NCBI GenBank assembly: GCA_905116865.2 | Contig: CAJHNH020000815.1 | Location: 160,001 to 224,000, forward strand | DNA length: 64,000 nt | Source of the DNA: Candidula unifasciata | Lineage: Eukaryota; Mollusca; Gastropoda; Stylommatophora; Geomitridae | Reading direction: 5' to 3' | Shown: piece after piece, positions 21,268 through 30,659 of the stretch | Layout of the letters: the number at the start of each line of letters is the position of its first letter | Position numbering within the stretch: position 1 is the first letter of the stretch | Translations under genes and position numbers: made by a program | The notes under the pieces: model-generated | Seen by the model: the letters and a program-made list of their open reading frames with translations, nothing else | What the model was told of the DNA's origin: nothing | Database searches by the model: none

Positions 21268-24200
21268 TGTCTCCCTCTACTTCTTTCCATTTAAGCTTTC
21301 CCCACTGTCAGGATGTACTCGACTTTTCTCCTCCTTGTCACAAATAATGTAGATTATCTCCTTCTGATGTGGTCAGTCAGTTCTTTTCATGGGTCAGTTT
21401 TTTCCACATCTTCACTACACCTTTTATTTGTCCAGGTATTCTTATTATTCGCCTGTGCTGAGCTGATTACAGTTTCAAGAACCGACATCACAGCACTCGG
21501 GGCATTCCCATATGTGCTCAGTCTCCATCTTCATTGTTCATTTAAAGACAATCTTTATCGCTCAAAGACAAGACCATAAGTGTTGATCTCCGCCATCGTG
21601 TGTCTCGTAGCTTTTGTTTTTGTTTTTTGTTGTTGTTTTTGCTAACAACTCCCATTCTATACAGGTTGATGTAACGACGTATAGCGCCTGCATGGTTTTC
21701 CTGTCTGGCTTTTCCAGTTCGGTACACCAAGGGTATGCAGTCTATTCAGTGAAAATTCATTGTCCACGAAATTGAAAGTCTCCATCTTCAGCAACCCAAG
21801 AGACCTAACTTAGGGTACCGATGGCCGACTGAGCGCAGGGTGCCGGCCAGATCCCCTGATCACCATCCTTCCCCACTCCCCATTGCACCACTCTCTTCGG
21901 ACCGTTCTTCTTCTTTGAGTTCGGTCTAATATGCTCGGGTCAGACATCAGGTGGGTTTCCTCTATGAACTCCCATCTCAGCTGCAGGTTTTTTCATGGTC
22001 TCTTATCGCTTACTCTGCACACTCTGCTCTCGTGGCCAGGTTTCATTTTGAAGTCGTAGGTACAGTGGGCAGGTCTGCAGTATGTGCTTAGTCCGCAACT
22101 TCAGCAGCTATCAGCTCGGATGGTACCAATAGCCGACTGACATGAGACGGATATACAATCAAACGGTTACTGACATCATCGGAATTGGAACTTTTCGCTT
22201 AGTACTGAAGGTGGGGACTGAGCACACATGGTAGTGTCCCGAGTGCTGTAATATAAATTCTTAATTCAACATTCAATTCAACATTCTACCCGACTGACTG
22301 CATTTCTGTCCCACCTTTCCTGAGTGTAGAGTGCCTTGTCACCACACCCCCACCCCCGGTTTCACCAATCTTTTCAGATTGTTCTAATCCAGTTGTGCCT
22401 TTTCACTGTTCACTCGCAACCGAAGGCAACATTTGGCTTGTCATACCTCAGGTGAACACTGAGTATTGAAGAAACAGCCAGTCTGTCTGCCTATTAATTT
22501 CTCAACACACCTGCATACCCTGGAGAAAATACCCAAAAGAATCATTCCTCTGTAAAACGACACATTAGCATTTCTGTGTTTTCAATAGTAATTTTTTTTT
22601 CTCTGCGATGCTATTCAGTCGAGGCAGTAAGAAACCCGAAGAAGAAGAAGTTTTTACGCTGTGGACGAGCCCTGTTGAGTGTCACGTCATTTGTGTGAAT
22701 TACCTTTTGGTGTCCTAACTCTGTGCTTCTTTCGTCTTGTAAATCCACCATTATTATTTCATCTTCTCAGGCACTCACTGGGTTTGGGAAATCCTTCGCA
22801 TGCTTCTCGCTGGATCCACGGAAGTATCAGACGCAGAGAAAGACCAAGGCATGATAGAACAAACCGAGCAGAGTGTCCTAGATGCCATGCCGTCTCCTCG
22901 GGTATTGAACACGCATGTCCACTTGGAGAAGCTGCCCGCTGAAGTGTTCAGTAAGAAGCCGAAGATTGTGTACTTGACCAGAAATCCCAAGGACGTGGCG
23001 GTTTCCCTGTATCACCATCATAAGAAGCTTCAGGATTACTACTGTTACGATGGGACTTTTGAGAATTACCTGCATTTGTTCGTGGAGGGGAAAGGTATGT
23101 GAGCAATGTTGTCATACCTCTTCCCTTGTGTTTGTAGAGAGAAAAGGTATGTGAGCAATGTTGTCATACCTCTTCCCTTGTGTTTGTAGAGAGGAAAGGT
23201 ATGTGAGCAATGTTGTCAAATGACTTCCCTTGTGTTCCTGAAGGGGAAAGGTATGTGAACAAGGTGTCAAACGACTTCCCTTGTGTTCGTGAAGGGGAAA
23301 GGTATGTGAGCAATGTTGTCATACCTCTTCCCTTGTGTTTGTAGAGGGGAAAGGTATTTGAGCAATGTTGTCATATGACTTCCCTTGTGTTCGTCAAAGA
23401 GAAAGGGTTGTAAGCAGTGTAGTCACATGACTTCCCTTGTGTTCGTGAGGGGGAAAGGTATGTAAGCAATGTTATCATACCTCTTCCCTTGTGTTTGTAG
23501 AAAGAAAAGGTATGTGAGCAATGTTCTTATATGACTTCATTTGTGTTCGTGAAGGGGAAAAGTATGTGAGCAATGTTGTCATATGACTTTCCTTGTGTTC
23601 GTGAAGGGGAAAGGTATGTGAGCAATGTTGTCATATGATTTCCCTTGTGTTCGTGAAGGGGAAGGGTATGTGAGCAATGTTATCATACCTCTGCCCTTTT
23701 ATTTGTAGAGAGGAAAGGTATGCGAGCAATGTTGTCATATGACTTCCCTTGTGTTCGTAAAGGGGAAAGGTATGTAAGCAATGTTGTCATATGACTTCCC
23801 TTGTGTTCGTGAAGGGGAAGAGTATTTGAGCAATGGTGTCAGATGACTTCCCTTGTGTTCGTGAAGAAAAAAGGTATGTAAGGAATGTTTTTATAACTCT
23901 TCCCTTGTGTTTGTAGAGAGGAAAGGTATGTAAGCAATGTTGTCATATGACTTCCCTTGTGTTCGTAAAGGGGAAAGGTATGTGAGCAATGTTTTCATAT
24001 GACTTCCCTTGTGTTCGTGAAGGGGAAAGTTATGTGAACAAGGTGTCATATGACTTCCCTTGTGTTCATGAAGGGGAAAGGTATATGAGCAATGTAGTCA
24101 TACCTCTTTCCTTGTGGTTGAAGAGAGGAAAGATATGTGAGCAATGTTGTCATATGACTTCCCTTGTGTTCTTGAAGGGGAAAGGTATGTAAGCAGTGTT

Positions 24201-25689
24201 TTCATATGACTTCCCTTTTGTTCGTGAAGAGGAATGGTATGTGACTAATGTTGTCATATGACTTCCCTGGTGTTCGTGAAATGGAAGGTATGTGAGTAAT
24301 GTTTTCATATGACGTCCCTTGTGTTCGTGAAGGGGAAAGGTATGTGAGCAATGTGGTCATACCTCTTCCCTTGTGTTTGTAGAGAGGAAAAGTATGTGAG
24401 CAATGTTGTCATATGACTTCCCTTGTGTTTGTAGAGAGGAAAGGTATGTGACTAATATTGTCATATAACTTCCATGTCTTCGTGAAGGGGAAAGGTATGT
24501 GAGCAATGTTGTCATATGATTCCCCTTGTGTTCGTGAAGGGGAAGGGTATGTGAGCAATGTTATCATACCTCTGCCCTTTTATTTGTAGAGAGGAAAGGT
24601 ATGCGAGCAATGTTGTCACATGACTTCCCTTGTGTTCGTGAAGGGGAAAGGTATGTGAGCAATGTTGTCATATGACTTCCCTTGTGTTCGAGAAGGGGAA
24701 AGGTATGTGAGCAATGTTTTCATATGACTTCCCTTGTGTTCGTGAAGGGGAAAGGTATTTGAGCAATGGTGTCAGGTGACTTCTCTTGTGTCCGTGAAGA
24801 GAAAAGGTATGTAAGCAATGTTTTCATAACTCTTCCCTTGTGTTTGTAGAGAGGAAAGGTATGTAAGCAATGTTGTCATATGACTTCCCTTGTGTTCGTG
24901 AAGGGGATAGGTATGTGAGCAATGATTTCATATGACTTCCCTTGTGTTCTTGAAGGGGAAAGGTATGTGAGCAATGTTTTTATACCTCTGCCCTTGTGTT
25001 TGTAGAGAGGAAAGGTATGGGAGCAATGTTGACATATGACTTTGCTTGTGTTCATGAAGCTGAAAAGTATGTGAGCAATGTTGTCATATGACTTCCCTTG
25101 TGTTCGTGAAGGGGAAAGGTATGTGAGCAATGTTGTCATATGACTTCCCTTGTGTTCGTGAAGGGGAAAGGTATGTGAGCAATGTTGTCATACGACTTCC
25201 CTTGTGTTCGTGAAGGGGAAAGGTAAAAGAGCAATGTTGTCATACGACTTCCTGTGTAGGTGTGTGAGGGATGTGTGTGTGTGGTGGTATATAGGTTGTG
25301 TGTATATGTAGAATGTAGTGTGTTGTTTGGAAGCCGCCGTGATGTAGCGGTTCTACGCTGACCTTCGTCTCCGAAGGTAGAGGGTTCATGTCCTAACGGA
25401 TCTGGTCTATTTTTTCCTTCTTCAAAAATTTCCTTGGCGACCCACTTTGATTAAATGTGTAGTGGGTAAAGTCCTGAAAAGTAAAAGTGATTAGCCTATA
25501 AGTATAGGTCTAGCCCAGTATGCTCAAAACGCATGAAGACACAGACAATCGTCTTTTTTTTCTTTTCAAGTGTGTTGTTCATTGTGTTGCAGTGTGGTAT
25601 GTACTAAAGTGGTGTCTTTGTGAGTTGTATGGTAGTGTGTTTTGTTGTGCATATTTATGTTGTGTTGTTGTTATATGTGGGGTAAGTAT

Positions 25690-25744
<55 letters not shown>

Positions 25745-28700
25745 GTTTGTGGTCGTTTTCTGTCTTTGAATATAACTTGGAACTGGTTCTGTGCCGATCT
25801 TTGCTCTTATGACATTATTTCTGATTATAGAGGTTTAAGGTTTTGAACAACAGATCAACATCCTGGCACACGGGTAGTAACCCATAAGTGCTCCGTTCTT
25901 CTTTTAACTCAAGTCTGAGTCCGAAGAAGCTCAGCACAGTGCACAGGCTCTGTAGCACCGGTGAAAATCCTGAAATACTTTGGGTAGATTTTTAACTCCA
26001 AATTTTTCCCGGGCAGCACGGTTGGCTACTCTTTTCTGATTTCCAACTGCCAAGGGATTTTTTAAGTGCGCAACAATACACACGGGCGTTTGATCTCACT
26101 ACCCAGAGACTAGGGGGAATTACTTAAAGTCTACGGGAAAAGATCCCAGCCCTCACCGAGGATTGAACCCGGAACCTCTAGCACTCGAGGCGGACACCAT
26201 GCTCTGAGACCAAGCAGCTCCCACTTTGCTATAGAATGCTATGCTATAGAAATGCTATAGATGCATCTTACTATTTCTGATTATATCACCTCTGATCAAT
26301 CCTCAAGACCTTCTGAGATATTTCCTTGGTTACAAATGTTTTTTTCTGGTTTGTTGTGAGTGATTATATCTGACACTGGTAGCATAGGGTTGGAACGAAT
26401 ATGCCTTGTATGAGATGTTTCTTTTGTGCTGATTGGGATTGTCTTGTGTTGTAAGAGAAGGGCTAACTGTCCGAATACTTGGTTATCTTGACTGAATCAA
26501 ATGTTAATGTCTTCAAATAAATCACCATCTTCAGCGAATGCTACCCCCACATATTTAAACTTAGATGCCCGTTTAATGCCTTTGCACTATACTGCTATAC
26601 TTAGGTTCTGATGCTTGCTTCCTAGTGACATGACTTTTGTCTTTTCAGTATTGATTCTAAGACTGTCTTTGCTTCACATTTATTCTAATAGTGGATTACG
26701 GCTCGTGGTTCAAGCACATCAAGAACTGGAGCGTGGCAGCCAGACAGTCGGACCTGATGGTTCTGGAGGTCAACTATGAGGATATGTCTAAGGTGTGTTC
26801 CCAGTTCAACACAGCTTGTGTCTTGGCTTTCTTCTGCCTTTAATGTTTCAGCACTTTATTAATATCCTACCCTAGATGACGTCATAGGACAGTCCAATAT
26901 TTTAGAGGGTGGTAAAACTGGGTTTTCCGGCTTTCTAAAGCTTTTAACGACCCCAGAACACCTACCCCACGAGAGAGTGCAGCCTAGGTCCCACGACTGC
27001 ATGTAGCCTATCTACAAGCCCCTGAAATATTAGACTGTTCTTTAACCTGTGGATTTCCCCTGTTTGGGGTAGGATATTAATAAATCGCCTATGTTTCATG
27101 ACAACAAAAAGACCAGCCCTGACTTAACAGGCATTAAGGGTTTGCTGAGAACTGATGTGTAGGGGTGAAAGCCATGACAAACTTCCAAGTATTCCTTTCC
27201 TGCCCAACAATATATAACAAGAAGAACTCCACAGTGGCAGCATGCACAGCAGGAGTCTACCGATCATCAGTAGGTGGGTCCCTCCTTCAACAATTGTTTC
27301 AGACCGTTATCATCCCAGACTATCTCAGAGGGTGAGCGGAGCTGGGTCATGACTCCCAGGCCCCGGACTTCTCCAGCTGCTGTTTATGGGACACTTGGAC
27401 AAATGGTAATAGTGATTTTTTAACAGGTACTGAGTTTATGGTGTTATATATTGTTGCTGCAGTAGCAAACTGAGAGCCTACCTGCACGACCAGAGTGACA
27501 AATGGACGGTTGGTTTATCGGACAGACATTTATGGGACAGACTTTGGCAGTTGGCAGAGTGACACTGGCAGACTTTGATCGGACACTTTAGGTTTTAGGG
27601 ATGCAAAGTTATTTTTCCACTAGCGCCTCGGAATAGTCTACCGAGGCCTATCGCCCACATCGTTAGGTTGCATCCACAGCCAGCTCGAAGCTCTTTTCGC
27701 AGCTTCACCCAGATGTTTAAGTTCCTGTTTGCACTCGTTTCCTCGCAAGCCCAGCTGCTTTAGTACATTGTGGAGGTGGAGATTAGCGCTTTTGTGCCTA
27801 CCTCGACTGCGAAGTGTTTGAGTACCCCTCATCCCCCCTTCAGATTGGTCACAAGGTCGCTGTATTTTTCGAGCCCATACAGGTCGTTCTTTTTGATCTG
27901 TGACTCGTAGGACGCGCTGCTCTCTATCAGTATGCGACTTTTATGAAACTACCTTCAGAAATATCCTCAGCCTTGATGAAGCGTATGGGAGGGAAGTTAG
28001 GACTGGCCCTCGCGTTGGCCCTCATCCTGGCTTTATCTACAATGTCGGCCAGCTCTTTCAGGACCTTACCGTCTGCCAGTGTGTCTCTGAGTGTCTGTCT
28101 GTCTCTGTGTGTGTCTGATTGTCTCTATCTGTCTGTCTCTGTGTGTCTGTCTCTGTGTGTCTGTCTCTGTGTGTCTGTCTCTCTGTCTCTGTGTGTCTAT
28201 CTGTCTGTTTGTTTGTCTCTATCTGTTTGTCGCTTGGACTCTGCAAATATTGAAAAAGCATCTTACAATCTTGCAGAACCCAACAGAACAGATACAAAGG
28301 ATGGCTGCGTTTCTGGATTTGAATCCTTCTGATGATCTAATTAACAGCATCAAAAGTGAATGCTCACTGGACCGCATGCGTGATAAAAAGGGGAAATACG
28401 ACTTAGATGCAGAAGGGAAATCCATCATGTACAGAAAAGGTAAGCCTTTCATGGTTGATGGTGAGAGGTTTCACGATCATTAGAATCCACATCAGTGCAC
28501 CGTGGTCTATCTCTGCAACACGGCTCATAGCATCATAAAAAGCATAAATTATGTTCCTCCAGTGACGACCCCTAAAGATCTCCATTAGATTTTACACTTT
28601 TGTCTTTTCTTCTTCTTCCTCTTCTTCCTCTTCTGCTTGTCTTCTTCTTCTTCTTCTTCTTCTTCTTCTTCTTCTTTTCTTCTTCTTCTTCTTCTTCTTC

Positions 28701-29900
28701 TTCTTCTTCTTCTTCTTCTTCTTCTTCTTCTTCTTCTTTTCTCTTCTTTCTTCTTCTTCTTCTTCTTCTTCTTCTTCTTCTTCTTCTTCTTCTTCTTCTT
28801 CTTCTTCTTCTTCTTCTTCTTCTTCTTCTTCTTCTTCTTCTTCTTCTTCTTCTTCTTCTTCTTTTTCCTTGTCTACTTTTTCTTCTTCTTTTTAAATCTT
28901 CTTTTTATTTCTTCTTCTTCTTCTTCTTCTTCTTCTTCTTCTTCTTCTTCTTCTTCTTCTTCTTCTTCTTCTTCTTCTTCTTCTTCTTCTTCTTCTTCTT
29001 CTTCTTCTTCTTCTTCTTCTTCTTTTTCTGCTTCTTCTTCTTTTTTTTTCTTTCTTTTTTTTTCTTCGTCTTCTTCGGTCCTCTATCAGAAAACATATCA
29101 AGAGGTCGGTAGCCTTTATGAAAGCTATCGTGCAGTCCACATCTTCTCGTGTACCATACAGTTTTGTCTTCATGTAACAGGCCAATCTGCGTCTCTGTTG
29201 TCAGCATACAGTAGACAGTGTTTTAGCACATGCTCAGCATGTTCTTATTCTTTATATATTTTTCTATATTGAAAGAAAAACAAAGCAAAATTACATTATT
29301 ATTAAAACGTAGTCAGTATGAGCAATTCCAGAAAAAGACTTGCAGACTTGCAGAGAACGCAGACAGGTATATAGCTGCAAAGAAAACTAAAAATTGTCAA
29401 TGAAGCAGGCACTGGTGCATCGAAGAAGACAATGGCAAAATAGTGACTTAACCCACCAAGAGATGAAAACATAATACAATCTAGTGTCCAAGAAAGGTGT
29501 CTGGAAACACACACCAGATTATCTCCCCAAAACTCGCTTCATCGCCTCTCTTGTGAGAGAGAGTGTTATATTCAGACTAAGGACTGGGCACAACATGACT
29601 CAACATATGTTCAAATTTGTCAGTGGCACCCGAAAATGCTGAGAATGTGCTCCAACACTGTCAATTGTATGCTGACAACAGAGACGCAATCTAGCCTGTT
29701 CCAACCACAATGAAGACGGCTGTGTGGTACACGAGAGGATATGGACTACACAATAGCTTTTATAAAGGCTACCGGCCTTGTGATGTAAGTTTTATGAGAG
29801 AAGGATCGAAGAAGAAGAAGCTAAACAGTACATAACTGAGTTAGGCTTGTGACTAACTATTGCATTGTATGTCCATCATAAACGTTACCCCCCCCCCCTA

Positions 29901-29934
<34 letters not shown>

Positions 29935-30132
29935 ACTAGATTTGAAACCTTATGTTTAGGTTTTAAATCTTGATGTTTCGCTGATGTAACTACTAAATAT
30001 ATTCCCACAGGTCAAGTTGGAGACTGGAAGAATTATTTCAACGATACTACCAATTCCTGGTTTGATGCTGTTTATCAAAAAGAGATGGCCGCTATAGAAA
30101 CGACTTTTCACTGGGCGTTTGAACTAGAATGA
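20343..30132 (+). CDS. cytosolic sulfotransferase gene, five coding exons
   Basis: Predicted to transfer the sulfuryl group from PAPS to a hydroxyl or amine acceptor in the cytosol (SULT family). Coding exons: 20343-20541, 22771-23094, 26692-26792, 28277-28439, 30011-30132. Every intron is GT-AG and junction phases are 1,1,0,1, giving 302 residues. PAPS 5'-phosphosulfate loop GYLKTGTHW at about 62-70 (family: YPKSGTTW), catalytic His 115 in [10 protein letters not shown], 3'-phosphate contacts RNPKDVAVS at 137-145, and [12 protein letters not shown] at 261-272. The length is typical for SULTs (~290-300). I chose ATG 20343 (good Kozak context, AACATGG). An in-frame ATG at 20283 precedes a TTTTGCAG that could be an acceptor for a 5' UTR intron. 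No signal peptide or membrane segment is seen. The substrate cannot be told from sequence. The introns are filled with repeats. Confidence 0.93.
20565..20722. repeat. (CTT)n array in sulfotransferase intron 1
   Basis: About 150 bp of CTT beginning 25 bases after the exon 1 donor. It directly abuts a minus-strand LINE 3' terminus, so it reads as that element's (AAG)n tail on the minus strand. Confidence 0.95.
20723..20870 (-). mobile_element. LINE 3' end (group S) adjoining the CTT array
   Basis: On the minus strand it carries the CCTCAAGAGCTCGGAATGCTG terminus shared with 2618-2835 and 35280-35440, here followed by an AAG tail grown to ~150 bp. It is 5'-truncated after about 150 bp. Confidence 0.82.
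21165..21440 (-). pseudogene. LINE 3' end relic (group R) with (CT)n insertion
   Basis: Minus-strand frames give [23 protein letters not shown] and ERSRGRH, corresponding to the relic at 5640-5895. A (CT)n tract of ~74 bases (21190-21263) lies near its 3' end. It sits in sulfotransferase intron 1. Confidence 0.72.
21478..22275. mobile_element. scraps of group H LINE 3' termini on both strands
   Basis: Minus-strand terminus fragments lie at 21478-21536 (CGACATCACAGCACTCGG) and 21778-21835. A plus-strand terminus at 22135-22275 reads [20 protein letters not shown] with a following stop and AATTCAAC. All are short and inactive. The remainder of intron 1 to 22770 shows nothing else recognisable. 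Confidence 0.7.
22771..23094 (+). CDS. sulfotransferase exon 2
   Basis: Residues 67-174 plus one base. Acceptor is TTCTCAG|GC. It encodes the rest of the PAPS loop (GTHWVWEIL), catalytic His 115 and the [15 protein letters not shown] segment. The last ~20 coding bases (TTCGTGGAGGGGAAAG) and the donor GTATGTGAG are the first unit of the 52-bp array that follows. Confidence 0.93.
23076..25235. repeat. 52-bp minisatellite seeded on the exon 2 splice donor, ~41 units
   Basis: Each unit contains a GGGGAAAG|GTATGTGAG-like copy of the exon 2 end and donor, then CAATGTTGTCATATGACTTC and CCTTGTGTTCGTGAA. A variant unit of equal length has CCTCTTCCCTTGTGTTTGTAG instead, a pyrimidine tract ending in TAG, nine bases before the next GTATGT. 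At least ten such variant units are scattered through the array. A block around 23636-23925 recurs near 24511-24870, so higher-order duplication has occurred. Confidence 0.95.
25325..25743. repeat. SINE-like head and (GT)n tract in intron 2
   Basis: 25331-25400 has GTGATGTAGCGGTTC and a box B-like GAGGGTTCATGTCC, resembling a tRNA-derived SINE head; a similar GTGGTGTAGCGGC head is at 63676. (GT)n occupies about 25693-25742. Confidence 0.55.
25785..26650 (-). pseudogene. LINE reverse transcriptase relic (group Q), split by a SINE
   Basis: On the minus strand, from 26620 downward: [39 protein letters not shown], then after shifts [10 protein letters not shown] and a GDIIRNS segment. These match the RT thumb region of LINEs. 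A family T SINE (25845-26222) interrupts it. It is related to relics at 32060, 43925 and 63170, all minus strand. It ends close to the exon 3 acceptor. Confidence 0.82.
25845..26222 (-). mobile_element. tRNA-derived SINE (family T), minus orientation
   Basis: On the minus strand the head is CTTGGTCTCAGAGCATGG (box A-like) with CCGGGTTCAATCCTCGG (box B). A body homologous to 10450-10822 follows and the 3' part reaches the GGCACACGGGTAGTAACCC landmark. Full-length and better preserved than the copy at 33765. Confidence 0.88.
26692..26792 (+). CDS. sulfotransferase exon 3
   Basis: Completes Val 175 and encodes through Lys 208: [13 protein letters not shown] then [13 protein letters not shown], the conserved SULT segment (YGSWxxH and YEDM). 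Acceptor is CTAATAG|TG, donor is CTAAG|GTGTGT. The exon ends in phase 0. Confidence 0.92.
26860..27079. mobile_element. MITE with TAATATCCTACCC terminal inverted repeats
   Basis: About 216 bp between TA dinucleotides. Left end TAATATCCTACCC and right end GGGTAGGATATTA are inverse complements. The homologous copy at 37309-37533 is inverted relative to this one, has the same ends and is also bounded by TA. The TA target is typical of Tc1/mariner-class elements. No coding capacity. Confidence 0.88.
27475..28080 (-). pseudogene. second R2/NeSL-like LINE relic, antisense in intron 3
   Basis: Minus-strand translation gives [20 protein letters not shown], then [14 protein letters not shown] sequence, a gap, and [20 protein letters not shown] followed by [20 protein letters not shown] and [14 protein letters not shown]. 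Each part aligns with the endonuclease-domain end of the copy at 15890-17716. The RPDIVL...IELTVP catalytic block is deleted. The 3' UTRs also match (CTAGTGGAAAA, GTCTGCCAGTG, AAACCAA). Confidence 0.88.
28081..28235. repeat. (TGTC)/(TCTG)-rich simple repeat
   Basis: Degenerate TGTCTGTCTCTG repeats ending about 40 bases before the exon 4 acceptor. They give open frames that run into exon 4 and should not be read as coding. Confidence 0.9.
28277..28439 (+). CDS. sulfotransferase exon 4
   Basis: Residues 209-262 plus one base: [17 protein letters not shown], then [18 protein letters not shown] and IMYRK. Acceptor is CTTGCAG|AAC, donor is AAAG|GTAAGC. It encodes the first part of the RKGxxGDWKNxF PAPS-binding motif, split by the intron after Lys 262. 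Confidence 0.92.
28600..29078. repeat. (CTT)n array in sulfotransferase intron 4, ~480 bp
   Basis: Long CTT tract with a short TTTTTCCTTGTCTAC interruption near 28862-28912. Its right edge joins a minus-strand LINE terminus (29080-29235), consistent with an expanded (AAG)n tail. The array lies 160 bases downstream of exon 4. Confidence 0.95.
29080..29235 (-). mobile_element. LINE 3' end (group V), minus strand
   Basis: Minus-strand translation gives [16 protein letters not shown] sequence and then [13 protein letters not shown] before the AAG-rich tail. It is an inverted partner of the longer relic at 29290-29822. Confidence 0.75.
29290..29822 (+). pseudogene. LINE C-terminal relic (group V), plus strand
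   Basis: Contains [20 protein letters not shown] followed by [11 protein letters not shown], then (shifted) [19 protein letters not shown] and a terminus before AAGAAGAAGAAG. The RLRTGH and EHxLxHC patterns are typical of the C-terminal region of RNase H-type LINEs with a zinc-binding motif. Frameshifted and inactive. It and 29080-29235 form an inverted pair around ~55 bases. Confidence 0.75.
29888..29935. repeat. C-run tract in intron 4
   Basis: (C)9, TAT, then about 35 uninterrupted C residues, about 75 bases upstream of the exon 5 acceptor. It could form four-stranded structures and is prone to assembly error. Confidence 0.9.
30011..30132 (+). CDS. sulfotransferase exon 5 and stop
   Basis: Completes Gly 263 and encodes [14 protein letters not shown] through FHWAFELE, stop TGA at 30130-30132. 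Acceptor is TTCCCACAG|GT. It holds the GDWKN half of the PAPS-binding motif and the [10 protein letters not shown] helix typical of SULT C-termini. Confidence 0.93.
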
Positions 30133-30659
30133 ACCTCCTTATCATCATCATGTGTCCTTCAGACTTTAACTGTAATGAAGCAGTTGCAGGAATTACTGCA
30201 GGAAACCTTATGTACATAATTAATGACAGGTGGTACATTATCATTGGCTGAGATGGGGAACACTGACGATTAAAAAGTTAAACACGATGTCTCAAGGCCA
30301 AATGCAATCCACAGGTTAATAGAGAATTCTAGCAATTGATAGCATTATGTAAATTAAGTGAGGGATTAACAAAGGTTTAACTGAACAACTCGTATGCTTG
30401 TGTGTGAGATGACATGCATTAACTTTACAGCACTCCGGAGCTGCTCACATTCTCTAGTCATCATATATAAATCAGCATCCCGCAGTTAATATTGTCAGTT
30501 CTATGCTGGTTAACAAGACTTCTTGTACGTTCAGTGTGCCTCTCATGCTTGACTGTGCCGATATTTACTCACGATTATGGTTTTTTTTTTTTTTTACTGT
30601 GATGGGGACACGGTGCTCCCAAAATCCTACAATCGTCCTGAAATACAAAACAATTGTGT
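30133..30659. other. 3' flank of sulfotransferase, probable 3' UTR
   Basis: ATTAAA at 30269-30274 is a possible polyadenylation signal about 140 bases after the stop. No other gene is visible before the mariner relic. Confidence 0.45.

Noticed and set aside
23076..25235. CRISPR-like array
   Set aside because: Units are contiguous with no unique spacers, and the context is a eukaryotic intron. The other minisatellites (1890, 32650, 45375) fail for the same reason.
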